64,000 nt of DNA from Paraburkholderia acidipaludis NBRC 101816 (GTDB lineage: Bacteria > Pseudomonadota > Gammaproteobacteria > Burkholderiales > Burkholderiaceae). Below the pieces are notes generated by a model. It was not told the DNA's origin. It did no database searches and worked only from the letters and a program-made list of their open reading frames with translations. Position numbers and translations under genes: made by a program. Positions 24,558 to 32,455 of the stretch are shown piece after piece. The stretch is taken from contig NZ_BAXZ01000021.1 of assembly GCF_000684975.1 (NCBI RefSeq), positions 75,438 to 139,437 of the forward strand, given 5' to 3'. Every line of letters begins with the position of its first letter. Positions within the stretch are counted from its first letter, which is position 1.

Positions 24558-27152
24558 GTGAAGCGTTACGTGTCGTTCGTCCGCGATCAGTTCGCCCAAT
24601 GGTCCGCCCGCCTGAAGCCCGCTCTCGCGGCCGGCGCAGCGCGTCTTCAGCCCTTCGCCGCGGCGGCCTGCGCCCGGCTCAAGCCGCTTTTCGCGCGGGC
24701 GCTGCATCATCTGCGGCATCCCACGCGGCGTGGCGTCCTCTACGCCATCGCCGCCGTTCCCGCGCTGTTCGTCCTCTATGTGCTGGTGCTGATCCCGTTC
24801 ACGCCGGGCATCGGCGATATCCGCAAGGCGCGCGTGGACGAGCCCGCGCAGGTGCTCTCCGCGGACGGCAAGCTGCTCGCCGAATTCGAGCCTTCGCACC
24901 GCGAGTGGGTGCCGCTCAACGAAATCTCGCCGCACATGGTCGATGCGCTCATCTCGACCGAGGATCACCGCTTCTACGAGCACCACGGCATCGACTTCAA
25001 GCGCACGGCCGGCGCGGCGCTGCATACGTTCTCGGGCGATCGCCAGGGCGGCTCGACCATCACGCAGCAGCTCGCGCGCAACCTCTATCCCGACGAGATC
25101 GGCCGCGCGCCCACGCTCACGCGCAAGATCAAGGAAGCGATCACGGCGCTCAAGATCGAGGCCGTCTACAGCAAGCCGCAGATCCTCGAAACCTATCTGA
25201 ACACCGTGCCGTTCCTCTACAACGCGTACGGCATCGAGATGGCGGCGCGCACGTATTTCGGCGTGTCGGCGGACCAGCTCGACATCCTGCAGAGCGCGAC
25301 GCTCACCGGCATGCTCAAGGGCAACGCCTATTACAACCCGGTGATCAACCCCGAGCGCGCGCTCGCGCGGCGCAACACCGTGCTTGCGCAGATGGTGAAG
25401 TACGGCAAGCTCACGCCCGCGCAGTACGCGACGCTTTCGAAGAAGCCGCTGCGCCTGGACTTCGAACGGCAGACCGAGCCGCCCGGCCCCGCGCCGCACT
25501 TCGCGCAGCAGTTGCGCCGCTGGCTCATCGCGTGGGCCGACCGCAACGACTACAACATCTACTCGGACGGACTGGTCGTAAGGACAACGATCGATTCGCG
25601 ACTGCAGACGATGGCGACGGCCGCGCTCACGCAGCACGCGAACCAGTTGCAGGCGATTGCGAACGGCACATGGGGCGGCAAGGGCTGCACGGCGGGTAAC
25701 GACCTCTTCCGCACCTTCATGCGCGAAACGCCCGACTACAAGAGCGCGCGCGACGCGGGCGCGGACGACGCGGACGCGCTCAAGCAGCTCGCCTCCGACC
25801 GCGCGTTCGTGCGCGCGCTGTGCAAAAGCAAGACGGAGGTCGAGGCGGGCTTCCTCGCGATCGACCCGCGCAACGGCCAGATCAAGGCCTGGGTGGGCAG
25901 CCGCGATTTCGCCGGCGAGCCCTACGATCACGTCCAGCAGGCGCGGCGCCAGCCGGGTTCGACGTTCAAGCCGTTCGTCTATGGCGCGGCGTTCGCGGCG
26001 GGCGCGAAGCCGAGCGATACCTTCGTCGACCAGCCCGTCGAAATCCCGCTCGCGGGCGGCGAAATCTGGCGCCCGGACGACGACGTGCCGCCCAGCGGCA
26101 AACCGATGACGCTGCGCGACGGGATCGCGTATTCGCGCAATCGCATCACGGCGCAACTGATGGAGCAGGTGGGGCCGGACAAGGTGGTGCGCCTTGCGCA
26201 GGCGATGGGCGTGCGCGACAGCGAACTCGACCCGGTGCCGTCGCTCGCGCTCGGCACGAGCCCGGTCACGCTCAAGGAGATGGTGTCGGCGTACAGCACG
26301 ATCGCCAACGACGGCGAGTACCTGGAGCCGCGCATGGTCACGAGCATCGAAGACCGCAAGGGCAACGTGCTCGCCGAGTTTGCGAGCGCCTCGCCCGAGC
26401 GCGCGTTGTCCGCCTCCGCGGACCGCACGCTGATCGACGTGATGCGCGACGTGGTGAACCACGGCACGGGGGCGAGCATCCGCACGCGCTTCGGCATTCG
26501 CGCCGACGTGGCGGGCAAGACCGGCACGACACAGGGCAACACGGACGGCTGGTTCATCCTCATGGACCCGCAGCTCGTGGCGGGGGCGTGGGTAGGGTTC
26601 GACGACGGCCGCGTGACGCTCGACGACTACTGGGGGCAGGGCGCGCGCAGCGCCTTGCCGATCGTCGGCGACTTTTTCCAGCGGGCGCTGCGGGCGCGCA
26701 TCGTCGATCCGCGTGCGCGCTTCGATACCGAGGTGAAGCCGGGCGCTTTTGAAACGTTCCGCGAAACCTTCCGCGAGAAGCTCGACGCGTGGATCGAGAA
26801 GCTGTTCGGGGCGAAGCCGAAGGCGGCGGCGCCTGTCGCGCCGGTCAAGCGCGCGCCGCCGCCTGCGCCGCGTGTTGTGCCTGCGCCGGCTTCCGAAGCA
26901 CCGACGTCCGTGGTGCCGGTTGCGCCGGAGGCGTCGGCGGCATCGGCTTCTGCGGCGGTGCCAACGGCGTCCGGGCCGCGCGAGACCGGTCTGCCGCCTA
27001 TTCTTGGTCCCGCGAGCACGCCGGCCGCTCCGTCGCCGTTCCCTGCGCAGGAACCGGCACTGGCACCGACGCCGACGCCGGATGACACCGAGCCCCAGAA
27101 CGGTGGAGCAGGCGCGCAATACACGCCGCCGCTGCAGCAGCAGGGGCCGTGA
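24558..27152 (+). CDS. Class A penicillin-binding protein (bifunctional transglycosylase/transpeptidase)
   Basis: 864 residues from GTG 24558. A cytoplasmic N-terminus and one membrane segment (about 59-81) lead to a GT51 transglycosylase domain: EDHRFYEHHGID with catalytic Glu135, GGSTITQQLARNLY, KIKEAITALKIE and TYLNTVPF. The transpeptidase domain has the active-site Ser motif STFK (in QPGSTFKPF), SRN as the SxN motif, and KTGTTQ. The last 120 residues are an Ala/Pro-rich tail without a recognised domain. It polymerises and cross-links peptidoglycan at the inner membrane. It is PBP1A-like; which of the class A paralogues it is cannot be settled here. Confidence 0.94.
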   Translation: MKRYVSFVRDQFAQWSARLKPALAAGAARLQPFAAAACARLKPLFARALHHLRHPTRRGVLYAIAAVPALFVLYVLVLIPFTPGIGDIRKARVDEPAQVLSADGKLLAEFEPSHREWVPLNEISPHMVDALISTEDHRFYEHHGIDFKRTAGAALHTFSGDRQGGSTITQQLARNLYPDEIGRAPTLTRKIKEAITALKIEAVYSKPQILETYLNTVPFLYNAYGIEMAARTYFGVSADQLDILQSATLTGMLKGNAYYNPVINPERALARRNTVLAQMVKYGKLTPAQYATLSKKPLRLDFERQTEPPGPAPHFAQQLRRWLIAWADRNDYNIYSDGLVVRTTIDSRLQTMATAALTQHANQLQAIANGTWGGKGCTAGNDLFRTFMRETPDYKSARDAGADDADALKQLASDRAFVRALCKSKTEVEAGFLAIDPRNGQIKAWVGSRDFAGEPYDHVQQARRQPGSTFKPFVYGAAFAAGAKPSDTFVDQPVEIPLAGGEIWRPDDDVPPSGKPMTLRDGIAYSRNRITAQLMEQVGPDKVVRLAQAMGVRDSELDPVPSLALGTSPVTLKEMVSAYSTIANDGEYLEPRMVTSIEDRKGNVLAEFASASPERALSASADRTLIDVMRDVVNHGTGASIRTRFGIRADVAGKTGTTQGNTDGWFILMDPQLVAGAWVGFDDGRVTLDDYWGQGARSALPIVGDFFQRALRARIVDPRARFDTEVKPGAFETFRETFREKLDAWIEKLFGAKPKAAAPVAPVKRAPPPAPRVVPAPASEAPTSVVPVAPEASAASASAAVPTASGPRETGLPPILGPASTPAAPSPFPAQEPALAPTPTPDDTEPQNGGAGAQYTPPLQQQGP

Positions 27153-27293
27153 GCCGCGCGGTGGTTGCGCTCTTCGTTGAAAGCGAAGAGCGCACGCCGA
27201 ATCGCGGTACGCAGGTCTGCCTGGCTTTCATTTGACATTGCCCGGCAGTCCGGCCTGAACGCCGGCGGGCCGACGCTTCGCATTCCACCGTAG

Positions 27294-27328
27294 TTATCCC
27301 CACTTTTTGTTCAAAAGCGTGTGGACAA
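27294..27328. repeat. Paired DnaA-box-like inverted repeat (copy 2)
   Basis: TTATCCCCA (27294-27302) and TGTGGACAA (27320-27328) are separated by 17 bp, the same spacing as the copies at 23357 and 37239. Each arm differs by one base from the DnaA box TTATCCACA or its complement. Confidence 0.55.
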
Positions 27329-27430
27329 CCCTTCCCCCACACCGGTAAACCCTTGGTGCACAAGGCTTTTCGGGCGATGCGCGGGAAATGATCCTGCACC
27401 CCACGCGCCCTCAAACATCCATTCCCCCAC

Positions 27431-27460
27431 GTTTCCCCACACGTTGCGCTGCGGGGAAAC
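27431..27460. repeat. GTTTCCCC / GGGGAAAC inverted repeat
   Basis: Perfect 8-bp arms at 27431-27438 and 27453-27460 with a 14-base spacer, in the gap next to the T6SS island. Confidence 0.45.
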
Positions 27461-27614
27461 CTTCGTTCACCCATGTGGGGGACGGTCTACCTATTAGACA
27501 TCTGTCTTGTAAGAACTACAAGCTAACGACGGACCATCTGCCGTTTCGACAAGTCACTTGTCGCACCAATACGCAGACAGCTTACGTGTTGATGCTGCGT
27601 TGCACGTGAGCACG

Positions 27615-27638
27615 CGTGGGGAAAGTCCGTTCCCCACG
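27615..27638. terminator. Hairpin at the 3' end of the T6SS island, possible terminator
   Basis: CGTGGGGAA (27615-27623) and TTCCCCACG (27630-27638) pair perfectly around a 6-base loop, about 50 bp past the last minus-strand stop of the island. No clear T-tract follows on that strand, so function is uncertain. Confidence 0.4.
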
Positions 27639-27686
27639 GCACGATGATGATAGGGCTACAACGCCAGGAAATGACCTAATCAAGAA

Positions 27687-28076
27687 TTACTGCGATGGCT
27701 TCGCGACCTCCTCCTTCTGCCATGGAAACAAATCGCCACTCGACGGCTGTGTCACGGGCGGTAGTGTCACAACTGGTGGCAATACAGTTTGGTCGGTGCG
27801 CTCACAAGACAGGTCCCACCCAAACCAGATGATTGCGACCAAAAGCGCGGGTGAGATAAAGAACAAGGTCGTTAGGCCAATTCTGAGGATTCCTTTCAGG
27901 CGGCGAAAAAGCAGGAACACTATCCAGGTTAGTCCTGACCAGATCGCCAACGCAGTCCAGAAAGCCAACAGAATGGGGCCACCTATACTGCCCATGTCGG
28001 CGTGACAGGTAAGTGGAAACAGGGCAAGTATCAGAACAGGCAAGGCAGCATTCCTGATGTTCCTTACTTCCCGCAT
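27687..28076 (-). CDS. Small polytopic membrane protein at the end of the T6SS immunity array
   Basis: 129 residues. The start ATG (28076-28074) shares one base with the stop of the preceding immunity gene (TGATG), which shows translational coupling. A signal-like hydrophobic segment (about 10-25: AALPVLILALFPLTCHA) is followed by two membrane segments (GPILLAFWTALAIWSGLTW and LTTLFFISPALLVAIIW) and a short Pro-rich tail. No family is recognised. Its tight coupling suggests an accessory immunity factor, but this is inference from position only. Confidence 0.7.
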   Translation of the reverse strand: MREVRNIRNAALPVLILALFPLTCHADMGSIGGPILLAFWTALAIWSGLTWIVFLLFRRLKGILRIGLTTLFFISPALLVAIIWFGWDLSCERTDQTVLPPVVTLPPVTQPSSGDLFPWQKEEVAKPSQ

Positions 28077-29356
28077 CACACCGACCTCTCGTAGGCCACA
28101 AGGGTCCAGGTTTCCGCCTTGGTATGCAGTCGCCTGCCAAACAGCGCATCCACGATCCTGAACCCACTGCTCCCCAGTACGGAAAGAGGGGGCATGACCT
28201 CGCCCTTGCGGACAAAACAGGTTGCCTCCGGAAAGGCGCCAGCAATATGGGGAATAGACCACGTGCCACCCTGCGGGCAAACCTGCCCTGTGCGCGCTTC
28301 AGTACCCAGTGGCACCTGTTCGGCCTGTGCGCTTTTGACGGGCGCAAGAGGAAGCCCCGTAGCGGGATCGAGGTTCTTTTCTTTGGCAAGACGCGCGACC
28401 AGTTTCTCGTCGGGTTTTTGCGGCGGCTTCGCGGCGTCCTGCTCCTTCTGCCACTCGAACGTGCCGTCCCAGGCGGGTAGTTCAGCGGGCGGCAGCGGCG
28501 CAATCTTGTCGATGTCGGGGACCTTGGGGTTGAGGCCGTCGTGGTCGTTCAGAAATTTCCAGATCAGACCGTACCGACGCGAGCGTTCTGGATCTTTAGA
28601 CTGTCCAACGTAGTACATTTCATCCGAAGGATTCGTATCGAAGCCGTATTTTAGGAACGACGCCGATTGGACATTACCGGCCTGCGCACCCTTCTGGAAA
28701 GCCTTAACTGCATCGACATAGAGTTTGCGGTCCATCAGATCAATACCCAAGTAACTGCCGGCCTTCCCATATCCCTGATCGACCGAACATTCCATCATCT
28801 GCCGGGAAATATCTGGTGCTCGATCCTTCGGCGAAAGCAGGTCGCCTACGTAATATTGGCCTTCGGGGCTACCGAGGTCCGCTGCCTTGCGGAAATAAAT
28901 CCGCGCCGCTCTCTCATCCTGCTTCACGCCGTAGCCGAGTTCGAGGTAGTGACCCATGTCGTAATAGCCGCCGGGGATGCTGGCCGCGATTAGCTGCTCG
29001 GCAAGGTCGATGGTTTCCGTGGCTGCATGAGGCGATGACGCCTGCCCGGTAGAGACCAGCAGTTGAAGGTTGTGATTCGCCTTGTAATGACCATACGCGG
29101 CGGCGATCCGGTAATAGCGCGCTGCGGCATCGAAGTCTTTCGGACCGGGCTTCTTTTCGAGGAACAGGGCGTACTGGAAAAGCGCATCAGCCTGTGGATC
29201 GAGTGGTGGAAGATGATCCGCTTCATGGACACAGGTAAAGGTCAGCTTCGCGCGCACGGCGCTCCAGTCGGCTTGAGAAGGCATCGGATTATCCTTGTTC
29301 GAACAGGCGCAAAGTGCGAGCGCCAAGCAGATCGCAATGGTGATGCTTTGCTTCAT
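28076..29356 (-). CDS. Sel1-repeat lipoprotein, probable T6SS phospholipase immunity protein (copy C)
   Basis: 426 residues. A lipoprotein signal peptide ends at LCAC (Cys18), placing the protein on the periplasmic side. Residues about 55-235 hold Sel1-like helical repeats (AARYYRIAAAYGHYKANHN, YDMGHYLELGYGVKQDE, AARIYFRKAADLGSPEGQYY, AVKAFQKGAQAGNVQSASF), followed by a conserved C-terminal region (RRYGLIWKFLNDHDGLNPKVP...) of the DUF6396 type. In P. aeruginosa, Sel1-like lipoproteins encoded beside PldB (Tle5b) neutralise that phospholipase. The gene begins 3 bp after an orphan PLD tail, just as copies A and B begin 3 bp after a tail or the full effector. The N-terminal two thirds are very like copy B; the C-terminus is diverged. 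Confidence 0.85.
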   Translation of the reverse strand: MKQSITIAICLALALCACSNKDNPMPSQADWSAVRAKLTFTCVHEADHLPPLDPQADALFQYALFLEKKPGPKDFDAAARYYRIAAAYGHYKANHNLQLLVSTGQASSPHAATETIDLAEQLIAASIPGGYYDMGHYLELGYGVKQDERAARIYFRKAADLGSPEGQYYVGDLLSPKDRAPDISRQMMECSVDQGYGKAGSYLGIDLMDRKLYVDAVKAFQKGAQAGNVQSASFLKYGFDTNPSDEMYYVGQSKDPERSRRYGLIWKFLNDHDGLNPKVPDIDKIAPLPPAELPAWDGTFEWQKEQDAAKPPQKPDEKLVARLAKEKNLDPATGLPLAPVKSAQAEQVPLGTEARTGQVCPQGGTWSIPHIAGAFPEATCFVRKGEVMPPLSVLGSSGFRIVDALFGRRLHTKAETWTLVAYERSV

Positions 29357-29359
29357 CGT

Positions 29360-29608
29360 TCAGTCCAGCCGCAAACGGCTTGCGCCGGTCCACATGAAGC
29401 CGACAAGTGAAGCGATAGGAGCCAGCCTCCTTTTTTGATAGCTAGCATTCCTATCAATAATATTTTCCCAAGCGATAGCCGCATCATCAGGAACGTCCGA
29501 TGCGCCGTTTCTCACGCCTCCCGTATGGATCTTCCACAGATGCCTGCGCAGCGGCTGCGTCACGTCCATGCGTTCGCGACAGATGTTCAGTTCGCTGTCC
29601 ACCGCCAT
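29360..29608 (-). pseudogene. Orphan C-terminal tail of a PLD effector (tail 1)
   Basis: An 82-codon frame (MAVDSELNICRERMDVTQPL to GASRLRLD) that aligns with the last 80 residues of the intact effector encoded at 32456-34276. It begins just after the position of the second HKD motif, so no catalytic residue remains. Identity to the effector falls toward the C-terminus, so it derives from a different PLD allele. Upstream DNA similarity ends about at the ATG (CGCAGCATGG is shared). It lies 18 bp after the stop of immunity gene B and 3 bp before immunity gene C. It could be translated but has no strong ribosome binding site. Confidence 0.85.
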
Positions 29609-30003
29609 GCTGCGCCGGTTCCCGCACTACGCCCGCTCATCGTAGGACACCAGGCTCCATGGCGCACCGGTACGGTCCGAGCGCATGCCGAGCAACGCAT
29701 CGAGCAACCGGATCGGTCGGGGGTGGTTGATAGTGAGTCGCGGCATGATTTCACCCTTGCTGAGGTATCGCGTAGCTTCCGGGGTATAGCCTTGCCAGTC
29801 CTTCGCACACCACACGCCAGTTTCGGGGCAAACTTCGTCGGTGCGCGCCACCGTGCCCAGTGGCAGGCGGTTGTCCATCACGCTTTTCTGCTTGAGTGGC
29901 AGGCCGGTGGCGGGATCGAGATCCTTCGCGCGCGCAAGACGCTCCACCAGCTTCTCGTCGGGCTTCTGCGGCGGCTTCGCGGCGTCCTGTTCCTTCTGCC
30001 ACT
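29523..30003. repeat. 481-bp near-identical direct repeat, left copy
   Basis: Read by eye this block matches 31071-31551 with two mismatches (29573 T/C, 29786 A/G). It covers the first half of PLD tail 1 and the C-terminal third of immunity gene B. Similarity stops at 30004. The offset is 1548 bp. Confidence 0.85.
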
Positions 30004-30904
30004 CGAACGTGTCGTCCCAGGCAGGCAGTTCAGCAGGCGGCAGCGGCACGATCTGGTCGATATCCGGCACCTTGGGATTCAAGCCGTCATGGTCGTCCAG
30101 AAACTTCCAGATCAGGCCGTACCGGCGCGAGCGCTCTGCATCATTAGTTAGCCCTAGGTAGTACACTTCATCTGAAGGCTTGCTATCGAATCCATGCCGC
30201 AAAGCGAAAGCAGATTGTGCATCACCAGCCTGTGCGCCCTTCTGAAATGCCTTAACTGCTTCTGTATAAAGTTTGCGGTCCGTCAGATCAATACCCAGGT
30301 AAGTGCCAGCCTTTCCATATCCCTGATTGACCGCACATTCCATCATCTGCCGTGAAATGTCCGGTGCACGATCCTTCGGCGAAAGCAGATCCCCTACGTA
30401 ATATTGCCCTTCGGGGCTACCGAGGTCAGCGGCCTTGCGGTAATAGATCCACGCTGCGCGCTCATCCTGTTTTACGCCGTAGCCGAGTTCGAGGTAGTGC
30501 CCCATGTCGTAATAGCCGCCGGGGATACCCGCCGCGATCAACTGCTCGGCCAGGTCAATCGTTTCCGTGGCCGCATAGGGAGACGATGCCTGCCCGGTGG
30601 ACACCAGCAGTTGCAGGTTGTGGTTGGCCTTGTAATGACCATAGGCGGCAGCGATCCGGTAATAGCGCGCGGCCGCATCGAAGCCTTTCGGGCCGGGTTT
30701 CTTTTCAAGGAACAGGGCGTACTGGAAAAGCGCATCGGCCTGTGGGTCGAGTGCCGGCAGATGGTCCGCTTCATGAACACAGGTGAAGGCCAGCTTCGCG
30801 CGCACAGCGCTCCATTCAGCTTCGGTCGGCATCGGATTATCCTTTTGTGAACAGGCGCACAGCGCAAGTGCCACGTAGATTGCAATGGTTGTGCTTCGCT
30901 TCAT
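29627..30904 (-). CDS. Sel1-repeat lipoprotein, probable T6SS phospholipase immunity protein (copy B, mosaic)
   Basis: 425 residues with a lipobox LCAC near residue 18, Sel1-type repeats (about 55-235) and a DUF6396-type C-terminal region. The N-terminal 270 or so residues are close to copy C (shared GASIPGGYYDMGHYLELGYGV-like runs and the same repeat sequence), whereas the last 125 residues are identical to copy A. The gene is therefore a recombinant of the two lineages. It begins 3 bp after PLD tail 2. Predicted role: periplasmic neutralisation of a cognate PLD effector, perhaps one no longer present. Confidence 0.85.
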   Translation of the reverse strand: MKRSTTIAIYVALALCACSQKDNPMPTEAEWSAVRAKLAFTCVHEADHLPALDPQADALFQYALFLEKKPGPKGFDAAARYYRIAAAYGHYKANHNLQLLVSTGQASSPYAATETIDLAEQLIAAGIPGGYYDMGHYLELGYGVKQDERAAWIYYRKAADLGSPEGQYYVGDLLSPKDRAPDISRQMMECAVNQGYGKAGTYLGIDLTDRKLYTEAVKAFQKGAQAGDAQSAFALRHGFDSKPSDEVYYLGLTNDAERSRRYGLIWKFLDDHDGLNPKVPDIDQIVPLPPAELPAWDDTFEWQKEQDAAKPPQKPDEKLVERLARAKDLDPATGLPLKQKSVMDNRLPLGTVARTDEVCPETGVWCAKDWQGYTPEATRYLSKGEIMPRLTINHPRPIRLLDALLGMRSDRTGAPWSLVSYDERA

Positions 30905-30907
30905 CGC

Positions 30908-31156
30908 TCAGTCCAGCCGCAAACGGCTCGCGCCAGTCCACATGAAGCCAACAAGCGACGCCAGCGGAGCCTCACCGTTTTTCTGCTTTCCCGCGTTCCG
31001 GCTGATGATGTTTTCCCACCCATCGGCAGCGAGTTCAATCGAGTCGGATGCGGCATTTCTGATTCCTTTGGTATGGATCTTCCACAGATGCCTGCGCAGC
31101 GGCTGCGTCACGTCCATGCGCTCGCGACAGATGTTCAGTTCGCTGTCCACCGCCAT
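30908..31156 (-). pseudogene. Orphan C-terminal tail of a PLD effector (tail 2)
   Basis: 82 codons, again starting MAVDSELNICRERMDVTQPL and ending GASRLRLD. It is near-identical to tail 1 in its first half but differs in the middle (KGIRNAASDSIELAADGW against GGVRNGASDVPDDAAIAW). It corresponds to the effector's residues from 527 on and lacks both HKD motifs. It lies 18 bp after the stop of immunity gene A and 3 bp before immunity gene B. It is a remnant of an effector gene whose 5' part was lost. Confidence 0.85.
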
Positions 31157-31551
31157 GCTGCGCCGGTTCCCGCACTACGCCCGCTCATCGTAGGACACCA
31201 GGCTCCATGGCGCACCGGTACGGTCCGAGCGCATGCCGAGCAACGCATCGAGCAACCGGATCGGTCGGGGGTGGTTGATAGTGAGTCGCGGCATGATTTC
31301 ACCCTTGCTGAGGTATCGCGTAGCTTCCGGGGTGTAGCCTTGCCAGTCCTTCGCACACCACACGCCAGTTTCGGGGCAAACTTCGTCGGTGCGCGCCACC
31401 GTGCCCAGTGGCAGGCGGTTGTCCATCACGCTTTTCTGCTTGAGTGGCAGGCCGGTGGCGGGATCGAGATCCTTCGCGCGCGCAAGACGCTCCACCAGCT
31501 TCTCGTCGGGCTTCTGCGGCGGCTTCGCGGCGTCCTGTTCCTTCTGCCACT
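31071..31551. repeat. 481-bp near-identical direct repeat, right copy
   Basis: Partner of 29523-30003. It spans the first half of PLD tail 2, the 18-bp junction and the C-terminal third of immunity gene A. The repeat pair is a substrate for homologous recombination that would delete or duplicate one tail-immunity unit of 1548 bp. Confidence 0.85.
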
Positions 31552-32452
31552 GGAACGTGCCGTCCCACGCGGGCAGTTCTGCTGGCGGCAGCGGCACGAT
31601 CTGGTCGATGTCCGGCACCTTAGGATTGAGGTTTTCGTTATCGGTTAGGAACTGCCAGATCAACTCATAGCGCCGCGAACGCTCGGCATCGTCAGGGAGC
31701 GCCATGTAGTACAGTTGCGCCGATGGTTGAGGCCCTTTGAAACCATTTTCCAGAAATGACGCAGATTGCGAATCGCCGGCCTCTACCCCCTTCTGAAATG
31801 CTTTAATAGCTTCGGCATACTTGCTGTCACCCATCAGATCAACACCCAGCGTGCTTGCAGCCTTACCAAAACCCTGATCCATTGCGCACTGTCTCATCTG
31901 CCTCGCAATATCCGGTGCACGGTCCAGCGGCGCAAGTAAGTCGCCCACGTAGGATTGAGCATCAGGATCACCAAGATCGGCAGCCTGCCGGAAATAACGA
32001 CGTGCCTTGTCTGCGTCCTGCTCGACGCCGTATCCCTCTTCAAGATAGTGGCCCATATCGTAGTACCCGCCCGGTACACCAGCCTTGATTAACTGCAAAG
32101 CCAAACCGACAGCTTCACTCGGTGCATCAGGTGAAGACACTAGATCATCGCTAAGAAGGCCCTGGAGATTGTTGTTGGCCTTGTAATGACCATAAGCCGC
32201 CGCGATCCGGTAATAACGCGCAATCTCGTCAAAGTCCTTCGGCCCACCCTTCTTCTCCAGATACCGCGCGTACTTGAACAGCTGGTCTGCGGTTGAATCA
32301 AGCTGTGGCAAATGATCGACTTCGCGCGTACACGTAAAGGCCAACCTGGCCCGCACAGCATTCATATCAGAAGCAGAAGGCATGGAATTATCCTTTTTCG
32401 AACAGGAACACAACAGCAATGCAAGAAGAATGGTCAGCGAAATAGTTTTCAT
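31175..32452 (-). CDS. Sel1-repeat lipoprotein, probable cognate immunity protein of the intact PLD effector (copy A)
   Basis: 425 residues. The lipoprotein signal ends LCSC (near residue 17). Sel1-type repeats follow (IARYYRIAAAYGHYKANNN, YDMGHYLEEGYGVEQDADK, ARRYFRQAADLGDPDAQSYV) and then the DUF6396-type region. The N-terminal two thirds are clearly diverged from copies B and C, while the last 125 residues equal copy B. It starts 3 bp after the stop of the full-length effector, the standard place for the cognate immunity gene. The diverged Sel1 part is the best candidate for specific effector recognition. Confidence 0.88.
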   Translation of the reverse strand: MKTISLTILLALLLCSCSKKDNSMPSASDMNAVRARLAFTCTREVDHLPQLDSTADQLFKYARYLEKKGGPKDFDEIARYYRIAAAYGHYKANNNLQGLLSDDLVSSPDAPSEAVGLALQLIKAGVPGGYYDMGHYLEEGYGVEQDADKARRYFRQAADLGDPDAQSYVGDLLAPLDRAPDIARQMRQCAMDQGFGKAASTLGVDLMGDSKYAEAIKAFQKGVEAGDSQSASFLENGFKGPQPSAQLYYMALPDDAERSRRYELIWQFLTDNENLNPKVPDIDQIVPLPPAELPAWDGTFQWQKEQDAAKPPQKPDEKLVERLARAKDLDPATGLPLKQKSVMDNRLPLGTVARTDEVCPETGVWCAKDWQGYTPEATRYLSKGEIMPRLTINHPRPIRLLDALLGMRSDRTGAPWSLVSYDERA

Positions 32453-32455
32453 GAA

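Larger units (their letters stand above)
27153..27686. other. Intergenic region between the PBP gene and the T6SS island
   Basis: About 530 bp with no supported gene and, from about 27480, lower GC than its left flank. It is rich in TTCCCC/GGGGAA words and palindromes, including the paired DnaA-box-like repeat at 27294 and the hairpins at 27431 and 27615. It probably marks the left edge of the inserted island. Confidence 0.55.

Noticed and set aside
24240..27119. 959-codon open frame on the minus strand
   Set aside because: Antisense shadow of the penicillin-binding protein gene, which carries all catalytic motifs.
28076..32452. CRISPR-like or tandem short repeats
   Set aside because: The repetition comes from three paralogous genes and Sel1 motifs; there are no regular short repeats with unique spacers.
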